The notes under the pieces were generated by a model that worked only from the letters and a program-made list of their open reading frames with translations, searched no databases and was not told where the DNA came from. A program made the translations under genes and the position numbers. Source: an uncultured Bacilli bacterium (GTDB taxonomy: Bacteria > Bacillota_I > Bacilli_A > RF39 > UBA660). Taken from it: DNA of 55,169 nt. Position 1 is the first letter of the stretch; every line of letters begins with the position of its first letter. Shown in pieces: positions 15,860-23,600 of this stretch. The stretch is from contig CANROB010000008.1 of the NCBI GenBank assembly GCA_947632115.1, forward strand, positions 1-55,169. The letters are read 5' to 3'.

Positions 15860-17656
15860 CTATTCCTCCTCCATACTGAGTACCGCTAAAAAGGCTTCTT
15901 GAGGGACCTCAACACTTCCCACCATTTTCATTCTCTTTTTTCCTTCTTTTTGTTTTTCTAATAATTTTCGTTTTCTAGAAACGTCACCGCCATAACATTT
16001 CGCTAAGACATTTTTTCGCATGGCTTTAATATCGGCTCTTGCTATCGCCTTAGTACCAATTACCGCTTGAATCGGTACTTCAAATTGTTGTCTTGGAATT
16101 AACTCTCTTAATCTTTCAACAATCGCTCTTCCCCTAGCGTAAGCGAAATCCTTATGAACGACAAGACTTAGGGCATCTACCATCTCGCCATTTAAAAGAA
16201 TATCCATCTTCACTAGATCGGATGGCTTATACCCAATCATTTCATAGTCAAAAGAAGCATAACCTTTGGTATAAGATTTTAATTTATCAAAGAAATCATA
16301 GACAATTTCTGAAAGTGGCAATTCATAGTGAATGTTTACTCTAGTAGCGTCTAAATATTCCATGGAAAGATAATTTCCCCGTTTATTTTGACAAAGTTCC
16401 ATAATAGGCCCGATATATTCACTAGGAACAAAAATACTCGTACGAATGTAAGGTTCTTTTAATGTAGCGATACGTTGTCGCTCTGGCATTTTAGCAGGAC
16501 TATCCACCATGACAACACTTCGGTCCGCAAGTTCTACTTCATAGACAACAGAAGGAGAAGTCGCTATTAAATCGATATGAAATTCTCTTTCAATCCTCTC
16601 TTCAATAATATCCATATGAAGAAGCCCTAAAAAGCCACAACGAAATCCAAAACCGAGTGCCTGTGAGGTTTCTGGTTCGAACTGTAAAGAGGCATCATTT
16701 AATTTTAATTTTTCTAAAGCATCGCGAAGATCAGGATACCTACTAGATTCAACAGGATAAATGCCACAGAAAACCATTGGTTTCATAGGCTTATAACCAG
16801 GAAGTGCACAGGTAGCAGGATTATTTTCTAAAGTAATGGTATCCCCTACTTTTACATCTTCAATACTCTTGATACTAGCGCATAAATATCCTACTTCACC
16901 AGCTTGTAATTCTTCTACCTTTTTCTCATAAGGATTATGAACTCCTAGTTCCGTTACTTCGTAAGTCGAATTAGTAGCCATCATCTTAATTTTATCCCCT
17001 ATTTTGACACTACCATGAACAACCCGTAATAAAGTAACAATGCCCCGATAAGAATCATAGTAACTATCAAAGATGAGGGCTTGTAAAGGGGCTTTTCTAT
17101 CTCCCCTAGGAGCCGGAATTCTTTCAATAATGGCTTTCATCAGTTCAGGAATTCCCGTTCCTGTTTTCGCACTGACTAAAAGAATTTCTTCCTCATCAAA
17201 ACCAATTGTATCCATCAGTTCTCTTTTTACTTTTTCAATATCGGCATTTGGTAAATCAATTTTATTAATGACAGGAATGATTGTTAAATTATTGTCAAGA
17301 GCTTGATAAAGGTTTGCCAAGGTTTGTGCTTCTATTCCTTGAGTAGCATCCACGACTAAAAGAGCGCCTTCACAGGCCGCTAAAGAACGGGATACTTCAT
17401 AGGTAAAATCGACATGTCCTGGAGTATCAATTAAATGAAGAAGATATTCCTTTCCCTGATAATGATAAGGAAGTTGGACAGCATTTAATTTAATCGTAAT
17501 GCCCCGCTCTCTTTCAATATCCATATTATCTAATAATTGTTCTTGTCGTTCTCTTTCTGTTATGGCTCCTGTTTCCTCTAAGATACGATCAGCAAGGGTA
17601 CTCTTACCATGATCAATATGAGCAATAATAGAAAAATTTCTCATGTTCTCTTGCAC
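15860..17656 (-). CDS. lepA: Elongation factor 4 (LepA) ribosomal GTPase
   Basis: A translation GTPase that promotes back-translocation and ribosome biogenesis. The G1 motif AHIDHGKS is at the N-terminus, with G2-G5 following (RGITI, DTPGH, NKIDL, SAKTG). Domains II, III and V and the LepA-specific C-terminal domain are complete, and 598 residues is the normal length. The likely start is GTG at 17656, because GGTGAT lies 4 bases upstream and MQENMRNF matches typical LepA starts. An ATG 12 bases downstream is the alternative. TATAAT lies 15 bases before the GTG, which gives a very short leader. First gene of the lepA-HTH-hemW operon. Confidence 0.97.
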   Translation of the reverse strand: MQENMRNFSIIAHIDHGKSTLADRILEETGAITERERQEQLLDNMDIERERGITIKLNAVQLPYHYQGKEYLLHLIDTPGHVDFTYEVSRSLAACEGALLVVDATQGIEAQTLANLYQALDNNLTIIPVINKIDLPNADIEKVKRELMDTIGFDEEEILLVSAKTGTGIPELMKAIIERIPAPRGDRKAPLQALIFDSYYDSYRGIVTLLRVVHGSVKIGDKIKMMATNSTYEVTELGVHNPYEKKVEELQAGEVGYLCASIKSIEDVKVGDTITLENNPATCALPGYKPMKPMVFCGIYPVESSRYPDLRDALEKLKLNDASLQFEPETSQALGFGFRCGFLGLLHMDIIEERIEREFHIDLIATSPSVVYEVELADRSVVMVDSPAKMPERQRIATLKEPYIRTSIFVPSEYIGPIMELCQNKRGNYLSMEYLDATRVNIHYELPLSEIVYDFFDKLKSYTKGYASFDYEMIGYKPSDLVKMDILLNGEMVDALSLVVHKDFAYARGRAIVERLRELIPRQQFEVPIQAVIGTKAIARADIKAMRKNVLAKCYGGDVSRKRKLLEKQKEGKKRMKMVGSVEVPQEAFLAVLSMEEE

Positions 17657-17762
17657 AAAATCACCATCTAAATTATAGCATAAATTAAGAAGAAGAGATA
17701 GTTTTCGCCTTATAAAAGTAGGATTTGCTCCTAATCTTAGCTTCTAAATCATATAGTTTACT

Positions 17763-18140
17763 ATGAAAAAGGAAGAGACAAAACTCATCAATTACCAACT
17801 ATTCGGTTTAGCCATTACCCTTCTTACTACTATTCTTGCTATTATCATTACGTATAATCAAAAATTAGGTACGCAAAAAAGAACAAAAATCCTAACCAAT
17901 CAAGAAAGTTTATCCTTAACGTATCTTAACCGTATTTTAATTTTATTAGTCGGTCTTTTGTTCCTTTATATCAATTATCGATTTTATCAAATTACAAAAA
18001 GGAAAGGAAAAGATACCAAAAGTGAATCCTTACAAATTATTGCCTCTATTCTAGCGATTATCTCTTCTGTTATTGCTCTTTATATCGTTACCTTATCCAA
18101 TACGGAAACCATTGCCGATGTCGAAAATCCAAACATTTAA
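17763..18140 (+). CDS. Small three-helix membrane protein
   Basis: A 125-residue protein on the plus strand, divergent from lepA. It has hydrophobic helices at about 12-30, 57-75 and 88-108 separated by basic loops (TQKRTK, TKRKGKDTK), with a short soluble tail. No family is recognised. There is no Shine-Dalgarno sequence before the ATG; TATAGT lies only 5 bases upstream, which would give a leaderless transcript if used. Composition and the regular hydrophobic pattern suggest a real gene despite the missing ribosome site. Function unknown. Confidence 0.6.
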   Translation: MKKEETKLINYQLFGLAITLLTTILAIIITYNQKLGTQKRTKILTNQESLSLTYLNRILILLVGLLFLYINYRFYQITKRKGKDTKSESLQIIASILAIISSVIALYIVTLSNTETIADVENPNI

Positions 18141-18162
18141 AAAAGCTTCCGTAGAAGCTTTA
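18138..18162 (-). terminator. Terminator at the end of the tail-anchored protein gene
   Basis: AAAGCTTC and GAAGCTTT form a perfect 8-bp stem with a 4-base loop, and the T-run is on the minus strand. It begins at the minus-strand stop and also lies just after the plus-strand gene ending at 18140. Confidence 0.8.
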
Positions 18163-19194
18163 GATCATCATTAAAAACATAACGACCATACCTGCACAAA
18201 AGCCAGATACTAAAATTAATAAAATGCCATCTACAAAAGCAGCTTGCGAGTTCTTATCGTCTTTCTTTAATACATACTGTTTAGAGTCTGTTAGTCCAGA
18301 TTTCTTTTCTCTTTTACGATGAAGAGCTCTAGCAATACCTTGATAAAGCATCTTATCAAAGTCTGACATCTCACTTCTCTCAATAATTTCTGGATACATG
18401 AAAGCCTGAATAGCAAAAGCCATGTTGATACTTCTTCCACGAATGGTAGGAGCTATTGGCGCTGTACTTTGTTTTCCTTCCACTTCTTCTTCTGGAATAA
18501 TAGTAGGAATATCAGATGAAACATCGATATTAGCAACAAGACTATCAAATTCCTCTTCCGTTACATCAAAGGTATAAGTATCCCCTGTTGATGTTGCTTG
18601 ATTCGTCTCATAATTTCTAATTTCGGCAGCCTTTAATTCACACTTTCCTGTTTGATAATTATATTCGGAATTAATAACCCTTCTATCTTTATCAATTCCA
18701 ATGGCATTTTCAAGGTTGATATATTCCAAATTTAAATATTCTATGTTTTCCAAAAGTACGCGAACGGCTTTTTTCTTTCCCATATCTAGGCTATCTAAAA
18801 GATAGCGATAACTAGCACTATTCCCCTTTAAATCATGAATAGGAATCAAATTAAGTTCTACATTTTCAAATTTTAATTGGTAATCAAAAACCGCTCTCGC
18901 ATTAGCAAGACTATCATCCCCCTGAGAAGATGCCAATGTTTTTTGAATTTCTTTAAACTGTTCACTTAAATTTTTGCCATCTTTTCGATTTTCAATCATC
19001 TTCACAGTCCGATCTTTCGGATTATAAAATTTAAAATATTCTTTTCCATTAGGAAGATGTACTTCCTCTATATCTGCCAAAGATATTCCATAAACTTCGG
19101 CAACCCCTTTCATTTGCTCTTCTTTGGAAGTTTCTCTTTTTTCAGTTTCCTTTTTTTCTTCTTTTTCGTCATTTAAATGGATCATCCCTAGCAT
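18160..19194 (-). CDS. Tail-anchored membrane protein of unknown function
   Basis: A 344-residue protein. Residues 5-30 are highly charged (Lys/Glu), residues 30-225 appear to be an alpha/beta soluble domain, residues 225-255 are a Thr/Pro/Glu-rich linker, residues 255-300 are helical, and a single transmembrane helix occupies the last 25 residues (about 318-343). That makes it a tail-anchored protein with its bulk in the cytosol. The start has AGGTGAT in front. No family is recognised. The next gene upstream is a rhomboid protease, and the helix contains a SGFCAG segment of small residues, as rhomboid substrates often do; substrate status is a guess. Confidence 0.65.
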   Translation of the reverse strand: MLGMIHLNDEKEEKKETEKRETSKEEQMKGVAEVYGISLADIEEVHLPNGKEYFKFYNPKDRTVKMIENRKDGKNLSEQFKEIQKTLASSQGDDSLANARAVFDYQLKFENVELNLIPIHDLKGNSASYRYLLDSLDMGKKKAVRVLLENIEYLNLEYINLENAIGIDKDRRVINSEYNYQTGKCELKAAEIRNYETNQATSTGDTYTFDVTEEEFDSLVANIDVSSDIPTIIPEEEVEGKQSTAPIAPTIRGRSINMAFAIQAFMYPEIIERSEMSDFDKMLYQGIARALHRKREKKSGLTDSKQYVLKKDDKNSQAAFVDGILLILVSGFCAGMVVMFLMMI

Positions 19195-19233
19195 ATCATC
19201 ACCTACTCATCTATTCTCAGTTTACCATGCACC

Positions 19234-19263
19234 GAAAAAAAAAGAAATCAAATTGACTTCTTT
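19234..19263 (-). terminator. Terminator after the rhomboid gene
   Basis: AAAGAAGTC and GATTTCTTT pair (one G-T) around a 4-base AT loop, followed by nine T on the minus strand, 30 to 60 bases after the rhomboid stop. Confidence 0.65.
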
Positions 19264-19294
19264 TCCCTTTTTTTGACAACTTATTTGACATATT

Positions 19295-20470
19295 TTAACG
19301 AAAAAAATTTAAATAACATAAGAATACTACCATAATTGTTGTCATAATAAATCCATTTGCTTGATCTGCTTTCGTACTCTTATATTTGACACCAACCCAT
19401 TTTGCCATTAAATAGCCACCAAAAAGTCCACCTAAATGAGCAGCCATATTAATTTCTGGAATCATGAGTCCTATTAATAAGTTAAAAACGATAAGCGGAA
19501 TAATTTGAGACTTCATAACAGAACCAAGATATACACGGTAGTGATATCCAAAATAAAGAAGAGCACCAAGCAATCCAAAAATTGCTCCAGAAGCACCTAC
19601 ACTAACGAGACCATCGGGTTGGAAGGCCATGGAGAAAAGTCCTCCAATAATACCACTTCCAAGATAGATTAGTAAATATTTGGTTTTTCCAAAAAAACTT
19701 TCTAACTGCGGTCCAATAACATAAAGGGCATACATATTAAAAAGAAAATGGAAAAGTTCAACGTGTAAGAACATGCTTGTAAGTAACCGGTAAAGTTCGA
19801 AATAATCATGTCCCATCGTATTAAAGTTTACCAACCCACCAAAATTATAAAGGGTTTGTGCATCGATAGAAAAAATATTGGCTCCCGTTAATAACATAGC
19901 TAAAAATAAAACCAAATTTCCAATTAACAAAGCATAAGTAATAATAGGTCTTTTCTTACTGAAGACATCTTCTGCCTTTAGGGCATCTTCTTGATTTTTT
20001 TGATTGATTTCTTCTGTCAATTTCATGAAGAGTTCTAATCCCTTTTCCGTAACTTTATCAATTTTCGTGATTGTTGGGAAAGTTTCTGTTACAAAACTGT
20101 AATTTTCAAGATCTTTAATATCTTTAATTTCAATACAGTCAATATTGTCTACCTCTACTTCATTTAAATGTACATTTTCCCCTAAATTAATGAAAATACT
20201 TAAAGCATTCATTTTAAAAGAAAAGGTTTTGTGTTTGATTCTTTTCATAATTTGTTCGGTACGGTAGATATCAAAATCAAATTGTTCATCATTATGAATA
20301 TAGTTCGTCACAATTCTAACAATTTGATAGTCTTGCTCTGAGTTTTCAAGCCATATCTCGTCTTTTGCCCCATGAAGAACAATCGGATTATAGCCTTGTT
20401 CTGTAATGAAATAATGAATCAATTTCATAACAATTTCATCGTTTTTATTTAATGTTATATTCACTTTCAT
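19295..20470 (-). CDS. Rhomboid-family intramembrane serine protease with cytosolic N-domain
   Basis: Cleaves transmembrane segments inside the bilayer. Counting two codons upstream of the chosen ATG, residues 1-170 are a soluble cytosolic domain and six or seven helices follow. The catalytic Ser is in GASGAIFG (S296), the catalytic His in MAAHLGG (H347) and the oxyanion Asn in HFLFNMYAL (N247). All catalytic residues are present. Start choice is uncertain: ATG at 20470, GTG at 20476, or GTG at 20464, which has GGTGAT at ideal spacing. It resembles GluP (YqgP) of Bacillus subtilis in having a large cytosolic N-terminal domain. Confidence 0.9.
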   Translation of the reverse strand: MKVNITLNKNDEIVMKLIHYFITEQGYNPIVLHGAKDEIWLENSEQDYQIVRIVTNYIHNDEQFDFDIYRTEQIMKRIKHKTFSFKMNALSIFINLGENVHLNEVEVDNIDCIEIKDIKDLENYSFVTETFPTITKIDKVTEKGLELFMKLTEEINQKNQEDALKAEDVFSKKRPIITYALLIGNLVLFLAMLLTGANIFSIDAQTLYNFGGLVNFNTMGHDYFELYRLLTSMFLHVELFHFLFNMYALYVIGPQLESFFGKTKYLLIYLGSGIIGGLFSMAFQPDGLVSVGASGAIFGLLGALLYFGYHYRVYLGSVMKSQIIPLIVFNLLIGLMIPEINMAAHLGGLFGGYLMAKWVGVKYKSTKADQANGFIMTTIMVVFLCYLNFFR

Positions 20471-20479
20471 CACCACTTA

Positions 20480-20508
20480 TATTGTAATATATTTTCCTTT
20501 ATTAGTAA
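20480..20508 (-). promoter_or_regulatory. Promoter of the rhomboid gene
   Basis: TTTACT (complement of 20503-20508), a 17-base spacer and TACAAT (complement of 20480-20485), squeezed between the rluD stop and the rhomboid start. Confidence 0.6.
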
Positions 20509-20510
20509 AG

Positions 20511-21407
20511 TTATTCTGATTCAAAATAGTTTTCAATATTCGTAAAACAAGCTGGAAGTTCACTATCAAATTCCATATATTTTCCTGTTTTTGGATGAAC
20601 AAATCCTATCGTTTTTGCGTGTAAGCATTGACCCGTATCGTCTATTTTTTTTCTTTTCCCATAAACTGGATCATTAACGATAGGATATCCAATATAATTC
20701 ATGTGAACTCTAATTTGATGAGTTCTTCCCGTTTCTAGTACACACTCTATTAGAGTGGCCCGTTTATATCGCTTTAATACCCTAAAATGAGTAATTGCTT
20801 CTTTACTATTAGTAGCAGTAACAGTCATTTTCTTACGGTCTAGAGGGTCTCTTCCAATAGGGGCATCAATTGTTCCTGTATCATGCGGAATAACACCCCA
20901 AACGATGGCCCAATATTTTCTAGTAATCGTCTTCTTCGCCAATTGTTCTGCTAAAGAGGCATGGGCTTCATCCGTTTTCGCAATCATTAAAAGGCCTGTT
21001 GTATAAGCATCAATACGATGGACGATTCCAGGACGAAATTCTCCATTTACCTTACTTAAATCTTTAGAATGATATAAAAGGCCATTGACAAGTGTTCCAT
21101 GATGATTTCCAACTGCTGGATGAACCACTACCCCATTTGCCTTATTCACAACCATTACTTCATCATCTTCATATACAATATCTAAATCCATCTTTTCTGG
21201 TTCTGCATGGATTTCTTCTTGACATTCTGAAACAGTAATGATATCGGAAGCAACTGGTACATAACTAGCCTTAGCCTCTTTTCCATTTACTAAAATAGAA
21301 CCATCCTTTAACATCTTTCCTATTTTTGTTCTACTAATGGATAACTGGGAAGAAAGATATTGATCAATACGGGTAGATAGATCTTCTGTTATTTTTATTT
21401 CTTGCAT
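20511..21407 (-). CDS. RluD-type ribosomal large subunit pseudouridine synthase
   Basis: Isomerises uridines in helix 69 of 23S rRNA or nearby sites. An S4 RNA-binding domain occupies residues 12-70. The catalytic domain holds HRIDAYTTGL with the catalytic D133, where the common form is HRLDKDTSGL, and the closing TGRTHQIRVHM motif. At 298 residues the length is that of RluD/RluC. AGGAGG precedes the ATG. It overlaps the lspA gene by 13 bases, the same order (lspA then rluD-like ylyB) as in Bacillus subtilis. The exact target uridines cannot be told from sequence. Confidence 0.92.
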   Translation of the reverse strand: MQEIKITEDLSTRIDQYLSSQLSISRTKIGKMLKDGSILVNGKEAKASYVPVASDIITVSECQEEIHAEPEKMDLDIVYEDDEVMVVNKANGVVVHPAVGNHHGTLVNGLLYHSKDLSKVNGEFRPGIVHRIDAYTTGLLMIAKTDEAHASLAEQLAKKTITRKYWAIVWGVIPHDTGTIDAPIGRDPLDRKKMTVTATNSKEAITHFRVLKRYKRATLIECVLETGRTHQIRVHMNYIGYPIVNDPVYGKRKKIDDTGQCLHAKTIGFVHPKTGKYMEFDSELPACFTNIENYFESE

Positions 21408-21859
21408 CTATATTCCTCCTTTATACTAATAGCCATTAAAAGGAAAATGGATAGTACAATTCCCATATCCGCAAAATTAAAAACAGGAAAATAATAATTA
21501 CCAAAGATAAATCCTAGATAATCAATGACATATCCTAAAAGAATACGATCGACTAAATTTCCTATAATTCCTCCTATTAAGATAGTGTATAAAAATATCT
21601 CTAATTTTGATAATGACTTTTCTTTTTCTAAAAAGAAGAAAATCGCAAGGACTGCCACAATTCCTACCAATACGAAAACCCAGACATTTCCACTAAAAAT
21701 GCTCCAAGCTCCCCCTTTATTATGAACATTTGTCAAATAAAAAAAATGGGGAATGACTTCCTTTTCCTCTTGATAAGGAATCCACATGGTAACTACTTTT
21801 TTTAGTATTTGATCGATGATAACAAATAATATGCTGAATAAACAAATTTTCTTTTTCAT
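21395..21859 (-). CDS. lspA: Lipoprotein signal peptidase (signal peptidase II)
   Basis: An inner-membrane aspartyl protease that removes signal peptides from prolipoproteins. Four transmembrane helices and the family motifs are visible: DQILKK near residue 16, NVHNKGGAWS (45-53), GNLVDR (100-105), and the catalytic aspartates D113 (YVIDY) and D131 (FNFAD). Length 154 residues. A lipoprotein substrate with a typical lipobox is encoded at 52690-53133. The ribosome site is GGTGAT, and TATAAT lies 15 bases before the ATG. Confidence 0.95.
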   Translation of the reverse strand: MKKKICLFSILFVIIDQILKKVVTMWIPYQEEKEVIPHFFYLTNVHNKGGAWSIFSGNVWVFVLVGIVAVLAIFFFLEKEKSLSKLEIFLYTILIGGIIGNLVDRILLGYVIDYLGFIFGNYYFPVFNFADMGIVLSIFLLMAISIKEEYRCKK

Positions 21860-21931
21860 CTCATCACCGACTCCATTATATCATAAAAAACATTTAACGG
21901 AATGAGAAAAGAATTAGACATTTAAAATAGT

Positions 21932-21970
21932 AAAAAAGAGAAAGGGTATATTCTATTTTCTACCCTTTCT
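21932..21970 (-). terminator. Terminator after the SepF-like gene
   Basis: AGAAAGGGTA and TACCCTTTCT form a perfect 10-bp stem (complement of 21961-21970 and 21939-21948), followed by a T-rich run. The stop codon is in the loop. Confidence 0.8.
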
Positions 21971-22421
21971 TGAAATATTTCTCTATGCAATATATTTTAG
22001 CAGGAGTCTCTAAAGTGGTATTATTCACAACCGCTCCTCTTTCTCCACAAATAAGTACAGTTTTTGAAATACGATCTAGATGTGTTCCCTGTTTCATAAG
22101 ATTAACAGATAAATTCTTCATAAAAAGTTCTTGCTCATAGGGACTTAAAAATTCATAATTGGCAATTACCACATAATTTTCTTTGACAAGTGTAGAAATA
22201 TAAAAGGCATCCCCGATAGAACGAACATTTACCATACGAATACTAGTTGTATCCTGGGTATCCTCCTTTGTTGATTCTTTAGGAACCTTTTTTTCTTCTT
22301 CAAAAAATGGTTGTTTTTCCCATCTAACGGTTCCCCAAGATCCTTTTAAAACATATTCCGCTTTATTTAACTGTGGCTCTTTAGTAACTCTTTTTCCCAA
22401 TAATTTTCTAAAAATTTTCAT
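21960..22421 (-). CDS. Divergent SepF-like protein
   Basis: A 153-residue protein with a basic N-terminal segment (MKIFRKLLGKRVTK) that could be a membrane-binding helix, a charged linker at about 40-60, and a C-terminal domain from about 66. By eye this domain aligns in layout with the SepF core: DAFYISTLVKENYVVIANYE against the Sep[15 protein letters not shown] segment, then a helix with YEQELFMKNL, then KTVLICGERG where SepF has GIFLCTPNN. SepF tethers FtsZ to the membrane and a standard SepF is encoded at 33575-33979, so this would be a second, divergent copy. The similarity is weak and could be fold-level only. Confidence 0.5.
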   Translation of the reverse strand: MKIFRKLLGKRVTKEPQLNKAEYVLKGSWGTVRWEKQPFFEEEKKVPKESTKEDTQDTTSIRMVNVRSIGDAFYISTLVKENYVVIANYEFLSPYEQELFMKNLSVNLMKQGTHLDRISKTVLICGERGAVVNNTTLETPAKIYCIEKYFKKG

Positions 22422-22446
22422 ACATTTTCCTCTTTTTCAGCGGGAT

Positions 22447-22474
22447 ATTATATCATAAAATAGAAAAAATGCAA
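22447..22474 (-). promoter_or_regulatory. Promoter of the SepF-like gene
   Basis: TTGCAT (complement of 22469-22474), a 16-base spacer and TATAAT (complement of 22447-22452), 25 bases before the ATG. Confidence 0.65.
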
Positions 22475-22486
22475 AATCATCTATAA

Positions 22487-23290
22487 TCAATTGTCTTTTA
22501 TTTCAAATTCAAAAAGCGTATGCCACCTTTTTCCCGTTATATAAATTTTTCCTGTATCAGGATTATAAGCAATTCCATTTAAAACATTCTCCATATTCTC
22601 TCCCTGTTGATAAAGAGTAGTAAAGTCTATTTTTTGAATAACCTCTCCCGTTTTTGGGTTAATAATTAGAATATCATTAGTTTTCCACACATTTGCCCAC
22701 AAATACCCATCAATATACTCTAGTTCATTGAGATTTTTAATTTCTTTTCCATCATAAGTAACGAGTATGCTGTGATTAACTTCTAGATCCTCATCCATAA
22801 AATAAATCGTAGAAGATCCATCACTAGCAATTAGTTCCTCGCCATTAGTAGTAAGTCCCCAACCTTCACGGGGATAGAAAATAGTTTTTATGATTTCTAA
22901 CGTATTAGGATTTAAAACATATGCCTTATTCTCTTGATACGTTAAAGCGTATAACTGATCCTTAAAAACGGTAGTTCCTTCTAAAAAAATAGAATCTGGA
23001 AAGCGATAATAGGATTCTGCCTCTCCTGTTTTTATATCCATATTCTTATATAAAAAAGATTCTCCATATAATCCCGTTGATTCATATAACTTTCCTTGAT
23101 AAAAAAATAAACCCTCCGTAAATGATTGCTGATTATGGGGATACTTAGCCGTTAATTCTAAATAATCTTGATAAAAGAGATTTTTAGAACTTTGCGGCAT
23201 TGCCTTATCATCAAGGGAAATAGGTGAAAAGGATAATCCAATCAAAATAAAAAAAGCAATCATAAAAATTCCTTGTATTTTCTCACTCAT
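22487..23290 (-). CDS. Glutaminyl-peptide cyclotransferase (glutamine cyclotransferase family)
   Basis: A member of the beta-propeller glutamine cyclotransferase family (plant papaya type, also bacterial), which converts N-terminal Gln of proteins to pyroglutamate. Residues 7-24 form a signal anchor, so it is secreted or membrane-tethered. Family segments in order are FTEGLFFYQGKLYESTGLYG, LEGTTVFKDQLYALTY, EGWGLTTNGEELIASDGSS, LNELEYIDGYLWANVW and NVLNGIAYNPDTGKIYITGK. The Glu in TEGL and the Trp/Asp of GWGLT..SDGS are the conserved active-site area. Length 267. It is monocistronic. In Bacillota such an enzyme would protect exported proteins from aminopeptidases. Confidence 0.85.
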   Translation of the reverse strand: MSEKIQGIFMIAFFILIGLSFSPISLDDKAMPQSSKNLFYQDYLELTAKYPHNQQSFTEGLFFYQGKLYESTGLYGESFLYKNMDIKTGEAESYYRFPDSIFLEGTTVFKDQLYALTYQENKAYVLNPNTLEIIKTIFYPREGWGLTTNGEELIASDGSSTIYFMDEDLEVNHSILVTYDGKEIKNLNELEYIDGYLWANVWKTNDILIINPKTGEVIQKIDFTTLYQQGENMENVLNGIAYNPDTGKIYITGKRWHTLFEFEIKDN

Positions 23291-23358
23291 GAAAATACCT
23301 CTTTCTAATTCTTCTTTCTTATTATAACATATTTCTTTTTTGATTTTATCCTGTTAGC

Positions 23359-23387
23359 ACGCAAAAAGGCCCAAATGGGCCTTTTTT
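23359..23387 (-). terminator. Terminator after the 50-residue protein gene
   Basis: AAAAAGGCCC and GGGCCTTTTTT form a GC-rich stem with loop AAAT. It starts at the stop codon of the small gene. Confidence 0.85.
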
Positions 23388-23538
23388 ACATCATCTGGTC
23401 TAGTTTTTTATCTGCCATGCGAACCGCATCATTCATTAACTCTTCTGCCTTTTCCATGACAGGTTTGCTATATTTTTGGTATAAAAACATACCCATAGCA
23501 CCTAACGCAATGAGGGCTACATCTTTCCCCATTTGCAT
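23386..23538 (-). CDS. Small single-helix membrane protein, 50 residues
   Basis: A short gene found by reading the strand directly. The ATG at 23538 is preceded by GAGGTGATGGT, one of the best ribosome sites in the window, and the stop runs straight into a strong terminator. The product begins MQMGKDVALIALGAMGMFLYQ, one hydrophobic helix, followed by an amphipathic helix (KPVMEKAEELMNDAVRMADK). This plan resembles YtxH-type small envelope proteins, but similarity is too short to claim. It lies 62 bases after recD2 with no terminator between, so it is probably co-transcribed. The longer plus-strand frame over this region has no support. Confidence 0.75.
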   Translation of the reverse strand: MQMGKDVALIALGAMGMFLYQKYSKPVMEKAEELMNDAVRMADKKLDQMM

Positions 23539-23600
23539 ACCATCACCTCACACTAGACTATAACGACTTGTATATAATTTCTTATATACAGTTTTAGTAT

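Noticed and set aside
23375..23563. Plus-strand 62-codon frame
   Set aside because: It overlaps the well-supported 50-residue minus-strand gene and its terminator; no ribosome site.
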